Source: a virus. From it: DNA of 59,750 bases. Location: IMG/VR virus record IMGVR_UViG_3300027743_000032, positions 1 through 59,750 of that record; one strand, written 5' to 3'. Position numbers and translations under genes: made by a program. Positions 7,311 through 14,915 of the stretch are shown here, piece after piece. Within the stretch, counting starts at the first letter, position 1. Every line of letters starts with the position of its first letter. Below the pieces are notes generated by a model. It ran no database searches. It was not told the origin of the DNA and was given only the letters and a program-made list of their open reading frames with translations.

Positions 7311-7601
7311 GAATTTGAGTTCGTTGTTCAGATAGTCCACGAACCGAGGATAAATCCGCTTGAATTCTGCGTCCGTCGCCCAGACCGAGTACAGCATCTG
7401 CACAAGCCTGCCGTCGACGCCAGAGAAACAGGCCGCCTTCAGCATTTCCTGAAGCGGCGCCTTGTGCTCCCTCAGATTAGCCGTGCCGCACTGTGGGCAG
7501 AATTTCATAGGCTGCAGATTTACAGTGTACTCCTGCCGCACCATAAACACAGCGCCGCAATCGCCGCACGTAAGCTGGAAATCGCCCGTCAAACGCATCA
7601 T
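7305..7601 (-). CDS. Zinc-ribbon protein, 98 aa
   Basis: Cysteine pairs CGDC and CPQC about 23 residues apart form a zinc ribbon at residues 12-38; the remainder is a helical tail (YSVWATDAEFKRIYPRFVDYL). The start is set at the double ATG at 7601 because GAGGGGG precedes it and the upstream region encodes another small protein. It may bind nucleic acid, by analogy with other phage zinc ribbons. Confidence 0.75.
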   Translation of the reverse strand: MMRLTGDFQLTCGDCGAVFMVRQEYTVNLQPMKFCPQCGTANLREHKAPLQEMLKAACFSGVDGRLVQMLYSVWATDAEFKRIYPRFVDYLNNELKFG

Positions 7602-7618
7602 CAGATTAGCCCCCTCAA

Positions 7619-7753
7619 TTACCAGGCCCGGAATTCCGTCCAGCGACCGATGCACCGGACGGCAAACTTCCAGCTGCACGGACGGGTCAGGTTCTGCCCG
7701 TACTCAGAGATTACGATCCACCTATCCTCAGAAACCTGGACGATGCACAACAT
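7619..7753 (-). CDS. Small protein, 44 aa
   Basis: A short gene starting ATG at 7753 with TAGGGAT upstream and ending 17 bases before the next start. The product begins MLCIVQVSEDRWIVISEYG and contains three cysteines and four tryptophans. It has the strand-turn-strand look of its 41-residue neighbour but no clear homology to it. Confidence 0.6.
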   Translation of the reverse strand: MLCIVQVSEDRWIVISEYGQNLTRPCSWKFAVRCIGRWTEFRAW

Positions 7754-7821
7754 GGCTGGTATCCCTACGGCGTGATCTACTAACACAACGTTAATAGTTA
7801 AATAAGAAGTTAAGAGAATGT

Positions 7822-7842
7822 GGGCGGCTAAGCCTGCCGCCC
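7822..7842 (-). terminator. Terminator-like hairpin after 7862 gene
   Basis: GGGCGGC / GCCGCCC form a perfect 7-bp stem with a 7-base loop, 20 bases beyond the leftward stop of the 7862 gene. The following sequence is T-rich (ACATTCTCTTAACTTCTTATTT) but not a clean T-run. Confidence 0.6.
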
Positions 7843-7861
7843 TACCCTGAGTGCGAGTGTG

Positions 7862-8290
7862 TTAGCTGTTGGCCGCGATCAACGCTTCCGCCTCCGCCAG
7901 CTTAGCCGTGTCGCCCGCCGCACGCGCACGGTGAGCCATAAGCAAACCCTTGCGCAGATTGGCTGCCTTCTCACGCGCGTTCAGCTTAGCCGTCTCGCGC
8001 TCCGCCTCCGTGTTGTAACGCTTGCGCCCGTCCGTCTTGACCGGAAGCGTAACGCCCAGCTTGTCGGCGAGCACTTGCTGCAGCCACGGCCCGAGCGCCG
8101 TGTCACCCGCTGCCGTACGCGCGGCCGCGAGCAACTCCGGCGTCAACGGCATGTGAATGAAAGCCGGATCCTTCTTGCTCTCCGCCGACTCATTCTCCAG
8201 CACAATCGTCTCAGTCATCTGCCCATTCCCTTCGGCCGTGTTAATCTGCCCGTCCAGCGCGCCCATCACCTGGTCCATAGCGTCCGACAT
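7862..8290 (-). CDS. RHH-like small protein, paralogue of the 57297 gene, 142 aa
   Basis: Residues about 46-85 (FIHMPLTPELLAAARTAAGD, then WLQQVLADKLGVTLP) align with the matching part of the 56899-57297 protein, and both then have YNTEAERETA / YATPEEREAA and a basic coiled helix. A beta strand followed by two helices suggests a ribbon-helix-helix DNA-binding fold, so a regulator is possible. The start at 8290 has GGGATA upstream. It is the first gene left of the divergent promoter region. Confidence 0.7.
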   Translation of the reverse strand: MSDAMDQVMGALDGQINTAEGNGQMTETIVLENESAESKKDPAFIHMPLTPELLAAARTAAGDTALGPWLQQVLADKLGVTLPVKTDGRKRYNTEAERETAKLNAREKAANLRKGLLMAHRARAAGDTAKLAEAEALIAANS

Positions 8291-8828
8291 TGTTGAGTAT
8301 CCCACTGCACTATCTGGTCTTGAATGCCGTACCACATGGCACGGTGTACCTACGCCACATACAGGCGCCAGAAATTGTAGGCTACGCGGGTGACAAATCC
8401 GCGCACGCGGCCGTACCTTACGCGGGGCTAACTCGCTTTTGATAATCCGGGTTGTCGAAAGTCCGGACCGAGTTTGTGACCCCTGCTCCGCGACATGGAA
8501 AATACCCATGCATGATTACGGATTCGTTGCACTAAATGCAGACCGCGGTATGAGATTCTGTGAGCGTACGCCGTCCGTCCTACGTCGGCGGATTTGGTTG
8601 TTTTCTTGTCGATCTTTTTTGGGAATGTGAGACTATTCTTACTCACCAATCCTCTTCGATTCGACGCGCCGCGCGCTTTCTTTTTTTCTCTGCAACCCTC
8701 ACTACTTCAACTACGTTGAGTATACACCGTCTGACTAGGATCGCAATTGGGCGGCCCTCCCATAGCGCGTGCCTCAGAAGAAACCTCATCCTGTAATGTG
8801 CCCCAACTTCCATCCCCATCACTACCCC

Positions 8829-8857
8829 ATTCTACCACACCACAATCCCAAAGTCAA
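8829..8857 (-). promoter_or_regulatory. Leftward sigma-70-like promoter
   Basis: -35 TTGACT (8852-8857), 17-base spacer ending GTGTGG, -10 TAGAAT (8829-8834). The GTGTGG just before the -10 matches the promoters at 49118, 53699 and 56737, marking a phage-specific promoter class. It would transcribe the 8290-to-6754 gene block. Confidence 0.75.
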
Positions 8858-8905
8858 GCCCCCAATACACCCCAAAAACAATCCCACAAAGTACCCCGTC
8901 CCACC

Positions 8906-8934
8906 TTGACCCCACAGCACCACCCATGTATAAT
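8906..8934 (+). promoter_or_regulatory. Rightward promoter of the structural operon
   Basis: -35 TTGACC (8906-8911), 17-base spacer, perfect -10 TATAAT (8929-8934). Transcription would start near 8941, about 58 bases before the terminase small subunit. It is the only consensus rightward promoter I see, and all rightward genes to 36656 lie downstream. It lacks the GTGTGG extension of the leftward class. Confidence 0.8.
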
Positions 8935-8998
8935 CGTCCCAAGCACATCCCACAAGTGCCCATCCCACACCCTGCCCGCAGTTCCATCCCTTAGCCTG

Positions 8999-9469
8999 AT
9001 GACAACCCCAACACTACTCCCATCCGATCAAGCAGTCGGCTATCTTATCGCATCCGGCGGTAACTCAAAACTGGCCGCTGTTCAAGCCACCAAAGAACTC
9101 TCCACCACTATCACAGAAGCCCAACTTCTCGCCTCTATAACTAATGATCCCAACTCACTCGCCCCGCTCACACAACAACTGAACCTCTTATTAATCCTCA
9201 ACACAGTCGAAAGCCTACGCCTCAGCCACCACGCATTCATCCAAGCACTCCCCAATCTCAGCGCCAAAGACGCCGCCCAAACTTACATTAAGTTACTCCA
9301 GACGCTCACTAATATCGCGCGACCCGATCTATCCCAACCAGACCCCTCTAGGGAAGGTGTGAAAGGCCCCCTCAATCCAGATCAAGTTCTCGAAGCCCTG
9401 CCTCCCGACGTACAAAGCGCTATCAAACTTCTGATGGATGCTCGTGGTAACAGCAGCTCAGCAGAGTGA
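8999..9469 (+). CDS. terS: Putative terminase small subunit, 156 aa
   Basis: Named mainly from position: it precedes and overlaps the large terminase by 32 bases. The N-terminus has an HTH-like pattern (AVGYLIASGGNSKLAAVQA), followed by long helices suited to oligomerisation (LNLLLILNTVESLRLSHHAF), as in TerS ring proteins. TerS recognises phage DNA and regulates packaging. No Shine-Dalgarno sequence is visible before ATG 8999, odd for the first gene of an operon; the frame is open upstream, but starts there lie before the predicted transcript start. Confidence 0.6.
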   Translation: MTTPTLLPSDQAVGYLIASGGNSKLAAVQATKELSTTITEAQLLASITNDPNSLAPLTQQLNLLLILNTVESLRLSHHAFIQALPNLSAKDAAQTYIKLLQTLTNIARPDLSQPDPSREGVKGPLNPDQVLEALPPDVQSAIKLLMDARGNSSSAE

Positions 9470-10985
9470 CGCGCTAGCCACAATCGCCGCGTTCATAAAG
9501 AAGCAGTCAGAGCCTCCAGCTCCACCCAATATCGCTGACTGGGCAGAAGCTAACTTCTATATCCCTACCGATATCGGCCAAAACAAACTCATCAAACTCC
9601 TCCCCCACCAGCGCGTCATACTAGAACTGTTCTTTAACCCAGCACATGCCCAAGCATTAAACTGTGGCCCCAACTTCCAGACACTCGTTTACTCAACTAT
9701 TAAAAAGTCAGGTAAGACCGCAATCGCAGCGGTCGTAGCACGTTGGATCACAGAGACGTGGGGATCACACAGCGAAGTATTCAGCCTCGCCAACGACCTC
9801 GAACAAGCGCGAGGCAGAATCTACCAAGCGGCCCTAACCAGCATCGAACTCGACCCCTCTTTCAGACGCCAACACAAAGGCATCCCTCACCGATGGCGCA
9901 TCATCGAGCGTCAAGCTACGCACCTACCCTCCTCGTCTACATTAAAGGCTGTCTCCGCAGACTACAAAGGCGAGGCAGGTTCAAACCCAGTCGCAACCCT
10001 GTGGTCAGAGCTATGGGGGTACGAGTCGGAATCCTCAATCCGACTTTGGGAAGAACTAACTCCCGTCCCCACACGTCCCAGATCGATAAGATACGTAGAA
10101 ACCTACGCCGGGTACGAAGGCGAATCTGCGATCCTAAACGAACTCGAAGATCGCATCAAGAAAGACGGCATCAGATTAACTCGCCACCAGCTTATTAATC
10201 TCGGCCTCGACTGGCCGTTCCCAGACGCAGAACTCCCATTCTATTATCATCCTCCCACACGCACATTCGCCTACTGGGATACCGGACTTGCCGCACGCAG
10301 AATGCCCTGGCAAACCCCAGAATATTATTCAGCCCAGGAAGGCGAACTACGTCCCTCAGCCTACCGCAGACTTCACCTCAACGAAAGAGTATCCAACGCA
10401 GAAACCTTCATCCAAAAAGAGTGGTGGTCACGACTTGCCCGCACCTCATCGCCTCTCACGAAGAACACTCCTATCGTTGTTGCTGCAGACGCCAGCGTTA
10501 CGGGTGACTGCACCGCACTCGTCGCCGTCTCACGCGACCCCGCCCAACCAGATCAGGTGGAACAACATCTATGCCGTGTCTGGCACCCTACCGCAGCTCT
10601 TCCTCTCGACTACTCACAAACTATCGAACCTACGCTGCGTGAGTGGTGTAAAAACTACAACGTGGTCCAGATCGCTTACGACGCATATCAACTTCACGAC
10701 CTGATGACCCGTCTCAGAAACGACGGTGTAGCCTGGACACGTTCATTCTCACAGAACGCAGAACGCTCTATCGCAGATAAACAACTATTCGACCTCATCA
10801 GAGACGCCAGAATCCATCACACAGGCGACCCCACCTTGGCAGAGCACCTCTATAATTGCGGAGCCAAAGTCCCAGCAGGCGACAACTCTCGACTTCGGCT
10901 CGTCAAGAAAGCACAACGCTCCAAAATCGATGCCGCAGTAGCACTCTCAATGGCAGCCTCCGAGTGTCTCCGTCTCAACTTATGA
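9438..10985 (+). CDS. terL: Terminase large subunit, 515 aa
   Basis: DNA-packaging ATPase/nuclease. Residues about 85-98 hold the Walker A-like STIKKSGKTAIAA; about 190 is the Walker B region (TLWSELWGYES) with the catalytic glutamate. The C-terminal RNase H-like nuclease has VAADAS (about 350), AYDAY and the KIDAAVAL aspartate, all three metal-binding positions. Length is normal for the family. It acts on concatemeric DNA at the portal vertex. Confidence 0.93.
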   Translation: MLVVTAAQQSDALATIAAFIKKQSEPPAPPNIADWAEANFYIPTDIGQNKLIKLLPHQRVILELFFNPAHAQALNCGPNFQTLVYSTIKKSGKTAIAAVVARWITETWGSHSEVFSLANDLEQARGRIYQAALTSIELDPSFRRQHKGIPHRWRIIERQATHLPSSSTLKAVSADYKGEAGSNPVATLWSELWGYESESSIRLWEELTPVPTRPRSIRYVETYAGYEGESAILNELEDRIKKDGIRLTRHQLINLGLDWPFPDAELPFYYHPPTRTFAYWDTGLAARRMPWQTPEYYSAQEGELRPSAYRRLHLNERVSNAETFIQKEWWSRLARTSSPLTKNTPIVVAADASVTGDCTALVAVSRDPAQPDQVEQHLCRVWHPTAALPLDYSQTIEPTLREWCKNYNVVQIAYDAYQLHDLMTRLRNDGVAWTRSFSQNAERSIADKQLFDLIRDARIHHTGDPTLAEHLYNCGAKVPAGDNSRLRLVKKAQRSKIDAAVALSMAASECLRLNL

Positions 10986-11081
10986 CCCAGAACGAAACCG
11001 CGTGGCTCTGAATAAGGACAGCACCTTGCTCACTATAAACGTTCGAACCACCGCAACCAACCCCCTCCACGGTGAAGGGCT

Positions 11082-11345
11082 GTGACAGCGTACAACACCC
11101 ACACGACGCCTCCGATCGCCAGGGGCGAAGAATATCGAAAGCGCCTGCAGCATTTTCTAAGAGAAGGTTCGTTATACATACAGTCAACGAACCATGTGAT
11201 AATTAAACGTTTGGTACTAGAAGGCCACGCCAACAGCTTCGCTTATGGGATTTGTTGCTTCCGCTGCGACACAATCTCCTGGACACCAGAAGATGTCAAT
11301 GGACGCTACTGCCCCAAGTGTAGAATCTACCACGGCGCTACGTAA
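11082..11345 (+). CDS. Zinc-ribbon protein, 87 aa
   Basis: C-terminal CFRC and CPKC separated by about 17 residues form a zinc ribbon (YGICCFRCDTISW). The GTG start lies just after GAAGGGCT, the same start context as the portal gene (GAAGGGCTGTGACAG). It is a tandem paralogue of the next gene. The 96-base gap before it holds only very short open frames. Confidence 0.7.
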   Translation: MTAYNTHTTPPIARGEEYRKRLQHFLREGSLYIQSTNHVIIKRLVLEGHANSFAYGICCFRCDTISWTPEDVNGRYCPKCRIYHGAT

Positions 11346-11553
11346 TTTTCTAGAATGGGGCGACATCATAAGACAAACCTCAGAATACGCTATCATCAGG
11401 CGCTACTACATAAGCAACTTAGCCCATCCTTTCACACACCACTCCATGTATACTCTCGGCACACACGAGTACGGGATCGGTTGCTTCTCGTGCGGAAAAA
11501 TCTCGTGGAATCTCGCAGACGTGAACGCCCGGAGCTGCGAGTTCTGTGACTGA
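11293..11553 (+). CDS. Zinc-ribbon protein, tandem paralogue, 86 aa
   Basis: Aligns with the preceding gene: YGIGCFSCGKISWNLADVNA versus YGICCFRCDTISWTPEDVNG, and RNFL...AIIRR versus QHFL...VIIKR. It carries CFSC and CEFC. The start is uncertain (ATG 11293 or 11299); both lie inside the end of the previous gene, in another frame, so homology extending to RNFL requires a start in the overlap. A local gene duplication is the simplest origin. Confidence 0.65.
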   Translation: MSMDATAPSVESTTALRNFLEWGDIIRQTSEYAIIRRYYISNLAHPFTHHSMYTLGTHEYGIGCFSCGKISWNLADVNARSCEFCD

Positions 11554-11671
11554 CTGGAACTGGTTTTCGTTCGTAGTCGGTATTGTAGCTGGCGTAGGAC
11601 TGACGTGGGTACTGGTTCTCGTAGAACAGGCTCGCCACGCTGAAGAAACCGACCACCGCTTCAGACCATGA
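11546..11671 (+). CDS. Small single-pass membrane protein, 41 aa
   Basis: The GTG start at 11546 overlaps the previous stop, with GGAG 11 bases upstream; the stop overlaps the next ATG as ATGA. The product has one transmembrane helix (FSFVVGIVAGVGLTWVLVLV) and a short charged tail (EQARHAEETDHRF). It sits directly before a peptidase gene in the membrane island, so a holin-like or accessory lysis role is possible. Confidence 0.7.
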   Translation: MTDWNWFSFVVGIVAGVGLTWVLVLVEQARHAEETDHRFRP

Positions 11672-12498
11672 CACGTCTCGACGTTCCTTATATCAGTCAG
11701 CTAATAAACGGCTCCGGCGGCAATAACTGTGGCCCCGCCTGTTTGTCGATGGCTCTCGCCTACAGGGGTGTGATACCCCCGACGCAGGAGGCGATGCTGC
11801 AGGTAGCCGACATCACACGCGATGGTAGCTTAAACAACGTAGGTATGACCGGAGGTTACGTTAACTTCCAGCAACTTGCGATGGCAGCCGGTTGGTATGG
11901 TCAGTCAGTAACTTGGATTTATTCTTGGGAATCCGTTAATAACTCTATTCAGAATAATGAACCCGTCATCATCCTCCTCGACAACATCCCGCTCCAACCA
12001 CGCCAGTATCCGGTTTCTCCTGCGTGGAACGCCCACCACTTTATCTTACTTACTGGCGACAACCCCGCTCAGGATGATCCAAACAGATATAGCAGCGATC
12101 CGCTCTCATACTACGTACAAGCGCCTTACTTCTACACTGAAGCCTCTACAAGACAAGGCGTAGCCAATCTAGGCGCTGTGCAGGCGATGGCACTACAGCC
12201 TATCGACCGTCCACCACCGCCTCAGCCAGAACCGGAGAAGATCATGTTGATGGAAGATTGGCAGATCAGAGCGTGGGTACTTCAGGATTTATATGCCTGG
12301 GCAGGTATCCCATACAATCCTGACGATCCTACATCACAAGGCTGGGTGAATGCATTACGAGCTGGTCACTATCTCGGACGACCACGCACCACCGGCCGTC
12401 CATACGGTGAAGGTGATCAGGCTGGTGTGTGGGCTGAATTTGATTACGGCGTGCTGTGGGCACGCGCCTCCGACGGCGCAACTTCATGGACAGGATAG
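11668..12498 (+). CDS. C39-like cysteine peptidase, candidate endolysin, 276 aa
   Basis: The N-terminal domain (1-185) fits papain-like C39_2 peptidases: VPYISQ, the active-site NNCGPACLSMAL, and the downstream His in WNAHHFILLTG. A proline-rich linker (RPPPPQPEPEK) then leads to an 80-residue C-terminal domain with tryptophans (MEDWQIRAWVLQDLYAW, GRPYGEGDQAGVWAEF) that may bind cell wall or virion. There is no signal peptide. Peptide cross-link cleavage during lysis is the likely role, by analogy with phage endolysins of this fold. Confidence 0.75.
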   Translation: MTRLDVPYISQLINGSGGNNCGPACLSMALAYRGVIPPTQEAMLQVADITRDGSLNNVGMTGGYVNFQQLAMAAGWYGQSVTWIYSWESVNNSIQNNEPVIILLDNIPLQPRQYPVSPAWNAHHFILLTGDNPAQDDPNRYSSDPLSYYVQAPYFYTEASTRQGVANLGAVQAMALQPIDRPPPPQPEPEKIMLMEDWQIRAWVLQDLYAWAGIPYNPDDPTSQGWVNALRAGHYLGRPRTTGRPYGEGDQAGVWAEFDYGVLWARASDGATSWTG

Positions 12499-12505
12499 CA
12501 AACAC

Positions 12506-12691
12506 ATGATCGCAGAGCGTATGCCGGACGTAGCTCAGCCAGAACGCCCCTCACCAGACAAACCAGCCGACGTAGAACCGATCAAACCACCCGGAACCAA
12601 ACCAGCCCCTCCACCAGACGAAGAAGAACCCGAAGAACTCCAACCGGTCGTACCCGAACCTCAGCCTCAGCCAGATCAGCCCCAACAATAA
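12506..12691 (+). CDS. Proline-rich acidic small protein, 61 aa
   Basis: Begins MIAERMPDVAQPERPSPDK; nearly all of it is proline, glutamate and glutamine (PPPDEEEPEELQPVVPEPQP). No fold is expected. It follows the peptidase by 7 bases with a weak ribosome site. It could be an extended spacer protein or a shadow of an otherwise noncoding stretch, but the tight packing argues for translation. Confidence 0.5.
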   Translation: MIAERMPDVAQPERPSPDKPADVEPIKPPGTKPAPPPDEEEPEELQPVVPEPQPQPDQPQQ

Positions 12692-12692
12692 C

Positions 12693-12803
12693 ATGCCTTT
12701 GTGGGTCATAGTCGTCGTCATGGCAGTCATATTAACAGTTGTCCTCGTGTATTCCATGCTGGCTGGTACGGACGGCGACGACGGCGATCTGTACAATAAC
12801 TAA
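12693..12803 (+). CDS. Small membrane protein, 36 aa
   Basis: Start ATG one base after the previous stop. Its single transmembrane helix (VIVVVMAVILTVVLVYSM) is followed by an acidic, aspartate/glycine-rich tail (GTDGDDGDLYNN), giving an N-in or N-out type anchor. One of the tiny membrane proteins between terminase and portal. Confidence 0.65.
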   Translation: MPLWVIVVVMAVILTVVLVYSMLAGTDGDDGDLYNN

Positions 12804-12804
12804 T

Positions 12805-14112
12805 GTGCGACCTTGGCATATCGCTGGCTTCACTATTGGTACGTTACTCGTACTGCTTCTTCTTCGTTATTGTGAAGTCGCAGCCTACGGACAGAGCACT
12901 CTCCCCAGCCCACTAACTCTCTGTCACGCTACAGGTGCGGGTACTTATACAACTCTCACATTCGCCAACCCCAACGTTGCAGCCGCGCAGCCTCACATTA
13001 ATAACCCCGACGATCTAGTACCAGCACCATTAGTGAATGGAGTTTATCAGTGTCCAGCAACCCTACAGACGAGAACGCCTACACCGTCCGCGACAAGTTC
13101 ACCCACGATAACACCACTATCGTCCCCGACCGCGGCCGTATCACCTTCACCGTCGATAGCTCCCGCCCCAACGAGTACGCCTTCACCGTCAGTGACGCCG
13201 ACGGCAATATCCTCGGTGACGGTATCTTCACCGACATCGAGTTCAGCATCGCCTCCTTCCACATCAGTCAGCAGCCCGACATCCCAGCAAAGCCAGACCC
13301 AGCCCAACCAGAGTGACGGGACGCAGAACCTACTAATCTGTGAAAGCCTACCTGGTGGACTGCGTGAAATCCGCATCAAAGAGAGAGAATGGCCGCAGTA
13401 CCGAAGCCGAAGTACACCCGGGCCTTGTCGTACAGCAACCCCCTCACCTACCGTCTCGGTGACACCATCCCCACCACCTTTAATCGATTCGAACGTGGTG
13501 ATGTCCCCCACGACGACGATCACAGCCCCTCTAGAAAGCGACCTTTCCAGCACAGCCACATCCACACCCACCGCGCCAGAATTACCACCACCCACGACCA
13601 TTCCCACTGGCACGGAGACAGCCGAACCACCAGAAACCACCACAGCACTACCATCAGAACCAGCCCCAGCTCAGAGCCTCCCGACGCCGCAGCCTAATCA
13701 GATTAGCCCCACACAGACACCCGTATTCATAACCCTTCCTCCTATACAAGTTCCAGTCATAGTACAGCAGACAGTTGTTATCGTGCAAACTCAGCTCGTA
13801 CCACAGATAATCGAGGTTACGGTTGTCGTCTCCGCCACACCTGCACCCACTACCACCACCGCGCCAACGTCCACCCTCACGCCTACTCCGCTTCCAACTG
13901 CGAGTGGGACTGTGGCTAATGGAACACGTACTGGTGTGGTCGGAACTCAACGTCCAACGAACACTGACACTCTGCCTGACAATAATCGTTCTAACCTTAA
14001 TTTTTATGCTCATTATGGCCCAGCCGATCCCCTCCTCCGCGCGTTAATACTCGCTTCCAGCGTAGGGATGGGTGTGACACTTGGCTTCCTTGCAGCAAGG
14101 CTTAGGCCCTAG
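12805..14112 (+). CDS. Ser/Thr/Pro-rich membrane-anchored stalk protein, 435 aa
   Basis: The GTG start follows the previous stop by one base. Residues 7-21 are a hydrophobic anchor or signal (AGFTIGTLLVLLLL). Residues about 35-75 hold a domain seen in bacterial surface proteins (LCHATGAGTYTTLTF, HINNPDDLVPAP). Then comes a very long Ser/Thr/Pro stalk broken by a short folded patch (LLICESLPGGLREIRIKERE), a hydrophobic beta-rich stretch (VPVIVQQTVVIVQTQLVP), and a C-terminal helix (LILASSVGMGVTLGFLA). It probably spans or decorates the host envelope. It could act in lysis (spanin-like) or superinfection exclusion; neither is shown. Confidence 0.7.
   Translation: MRPWHIAGFTIGTLLVLLLLRYCEVAAYGQSTLPSPLTLCHATGAGTYTTLTFANPNVAAAQPHINNPDDLVPAPLVNGVYQCPATLQTRTPTPSATSSPTITPLSSPTAAVSPSPSIAPAPTSTPSPSVTPTAISSVTVSSPTSSSASPPSTSVSSPTSQQSQTQPNQSDGTQNLLICESLPGGLREIRIKEREWPQYRSRSTPGPCRTATPSPTVSVTPSPPPLIDSNVVMSPTTTITAPLESDLSSTATSTPTAPELPPPTTIPTGTETAEPPETTTALPSEPAPAQSLPTPQPNQISPTQTPVFITLPPIQVPVIVQQTVVIVQTQLVPQIIEVTVVVSATPAPTTTTAPTSTLTPTPLPTASGTVANGTRTGVVGTQRPTNTDTLPDNNRSNLNFYAHYGPADPLLRALILASSVGMGVTLGFLAARLRP
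13050..13316 (+). CDS. Candidate overprinted gene inside the Ser/Thr/Pro stalk, 88 aa
   Basis: In a second frame, GTG 13050 is preceded by GGAG at 8 bases, and the frame encodes a plausible beta-rich protein (RGRITFTVDSSRPNEYAFTV, DADGNILGDGIFTDIEF). Caution: its C-ending codons are forced by the second codon position of the Ser/Thr/Pro/Ala codons in the main frame, so coding-like statistics are expected even if it is not translated. I list it as a candidate only. Confidence 0.35.
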   Translation: MSSNPTDENAYTVRDKFTHDNTTIVPDRGRITFTVDSSRPNEYAFTVSDADGNILGDGIFTDIEFSIASFHISQQPDIPAKPDPAQPE

Positions 14113-14458
14113 TGCTAGTCCGAACGTACCACCGGCCCAGATGGCAACGGCAGTGTTTGTTTTCAGACAAATCATCTGTCTATTGTTCATCACAGGTTGG
14201 CTCGTCATGTTCTGTTTCGACACATTCTTCGATACAGGGGAAGCCCTACTCCCGTTCTGGTTCAACTGCATCGGGATGGGTGTACTCGCGTTCTCACTCG
14301 GCATCAACGTAGAAAGCCTCATGTCATTCAGAGGCGTCAGCTTTATCCCACCAACCGCTCCACCAATTCAGCAAGCACAGTACACACCACCCCCTATTCA
14401 GACCGCGCCTCCAACGCAGCCAACCCGCCCGTACGTGCCACCAGACGCTAGAAAGTGA
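14081..14458 (+). CDS. Two-helix membrane protein, holin candidate, 125 aa
   Basis: Transmembrane helices at about 24-46 (VFVFRQIICLLFITGWLVMF) and 53-75 (LLPFWFNCIGMGVLAFSLGI), then a proline/glutamine/threonine-rich cytoplasmic or periplasmic tail. The TTG start at 14081 overlaps the stalk gene by 32 bases; ATG 14141 is an alternative but has no ribosome site. Two helices plus location beside a peptidase fit a class II holin, but no sequence family was recognised. Confidence 0.6.
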   Translation: MASLQQGLGPSASPNVPPAQMATAVFVFRQIICLLFITGWLVMFCFDTFFDTGEALLPFWFNCIGMGVLAFSLGINVESLMSFRGVSFIPPTAPPIQQAQYTPPPIQTAPPTQPTRPYVPPDARK

Positions 14459-14562
14459 GCGAGCATGTTCCGGCGTGGGCCTTAATAACTGGGGCCACGT
14501 TGTTCATCGGCGTGTTCGTCCTATTAGGAATCGCTATCTGGCTTAATCGTCGTAAACCATGA
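14455..14562 (+). CDS. Small membrane protein, 35 aa
   Basis: The GTG start overlaps the upstream stop (GTGA) and its stop overlaps the next start (ATGA), so it is tightly coupled both ways. One transmembrane helix (WALITGATLFIGVFVLLGIA) ends with a basic NRRKP tail, predicting the tail in the cytoplasm. Confidence 0.65.
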   Translation: MSEHVPAWALITGATLFIGVFVLLGIAIWLNRRKP

Positions 14563-14915
14563 ACTTCAATGATCGTTTCTCGCGCCTCGCACGTAAAGTG
14601 TCCCGTGCAACCGGAAGTCCTTGGGCGTCGTTAATCGCCTTCTTTACGATCATAGTATGGTTCATCGTTGGCTTCTTCGTCGGCTTCAGCGATACTCACC
14701 AGCTTATCATAAATACCGGAACTACTATTATAACGTTTCTCATGGTCTTTCTTATCCAAGCTAGTCAGAACCACGACACCGATGCGCTCAATCTCAAGCT
14801 GGATGCCTTAATTAAGGCGATCAACGAAGCCAGCGATGAAATCACAGGCGCAGAGGATATGTCCCCCGACGAGCTAAAGTCTCGTCTAAGGGAGCTTAAA
14901 GATGAGCGTTCTTGA
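14559..14915 (+). CDS. Low-affinity iron permease family (PF04120-like) protein, 118 aa
   Basis: Matches the small bacterial family named after yeast low-affinity iron permease: an N-terminal FSRLARKVSRATGSPWA, a first helix, GFSDTHQLIINTGTT, a second helix (IITFLMVFLIQASQN), then DTDALNLKLDALIKAI. Two transmembrane helices with an acidic coiled tail. It is unusual in a phage structural operon and was probably captured from a bacterium. Transport has not been shown for the bacterial members; here it may be recruited as a membrane or lysis component. Confidence 0.8.
   Translation: MNFNDRFSRLARKVSRATGSPWASLIAFFTIIVWFIVGFFVGFSDTHQLIINTGTTIITFLMVFLIQASQNHDTDALNLKLDALIKAINEASDEITGAEDMSPDELKSRLRELKDERS

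Larger units (their letters stand above)
8291..8998. other. Gene-poor divergent control region
   Basis: About 700 bases without a convincing gene. The right third (8760-9000) is markedly C-rich on the plus strand and holds two promoters facing apart. A minus-strand frame at 8428-8646 (GTG start, MSKNSLTFPKK) is open but basic and unlike its neighbours; I give it low weight. The long leader between the leftward promoter and the 8290 start (over 500 bases) could hold regulatory RNA, but no clear riboswitch fold was recognised. Confidence 0.6.

Noticed and set aside
8428-8646. Leftward 72-codon frame in the control region
   Set aside because: GTG start with a partial ribosome site, but composition is unlike the other genes and no motif is visible; kept only as a weak candidate in the region entry.
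10983-11081. Very short frames (9 and 19 codons) between terminase and the first zinc-ribbon gene
   Set aside because: Too short and without recognisable features, although one has AAGGAC before a TTG.
13047-13643. Val/Gly-rich antisense frame under the stalk gene
   Set aside because: Complement of Ser/Thr/Pro codons gives Gly/Val/Asp strings; low-complexity shadow.
13389-13697. Second overprinted frame in the stalk gene
   Set aside because: Its second half is His/Thr/Arg repeats, the expected shadow of Thr/Pro codons; only the first 40 residues look protein-like and no good ribosome site was seen.
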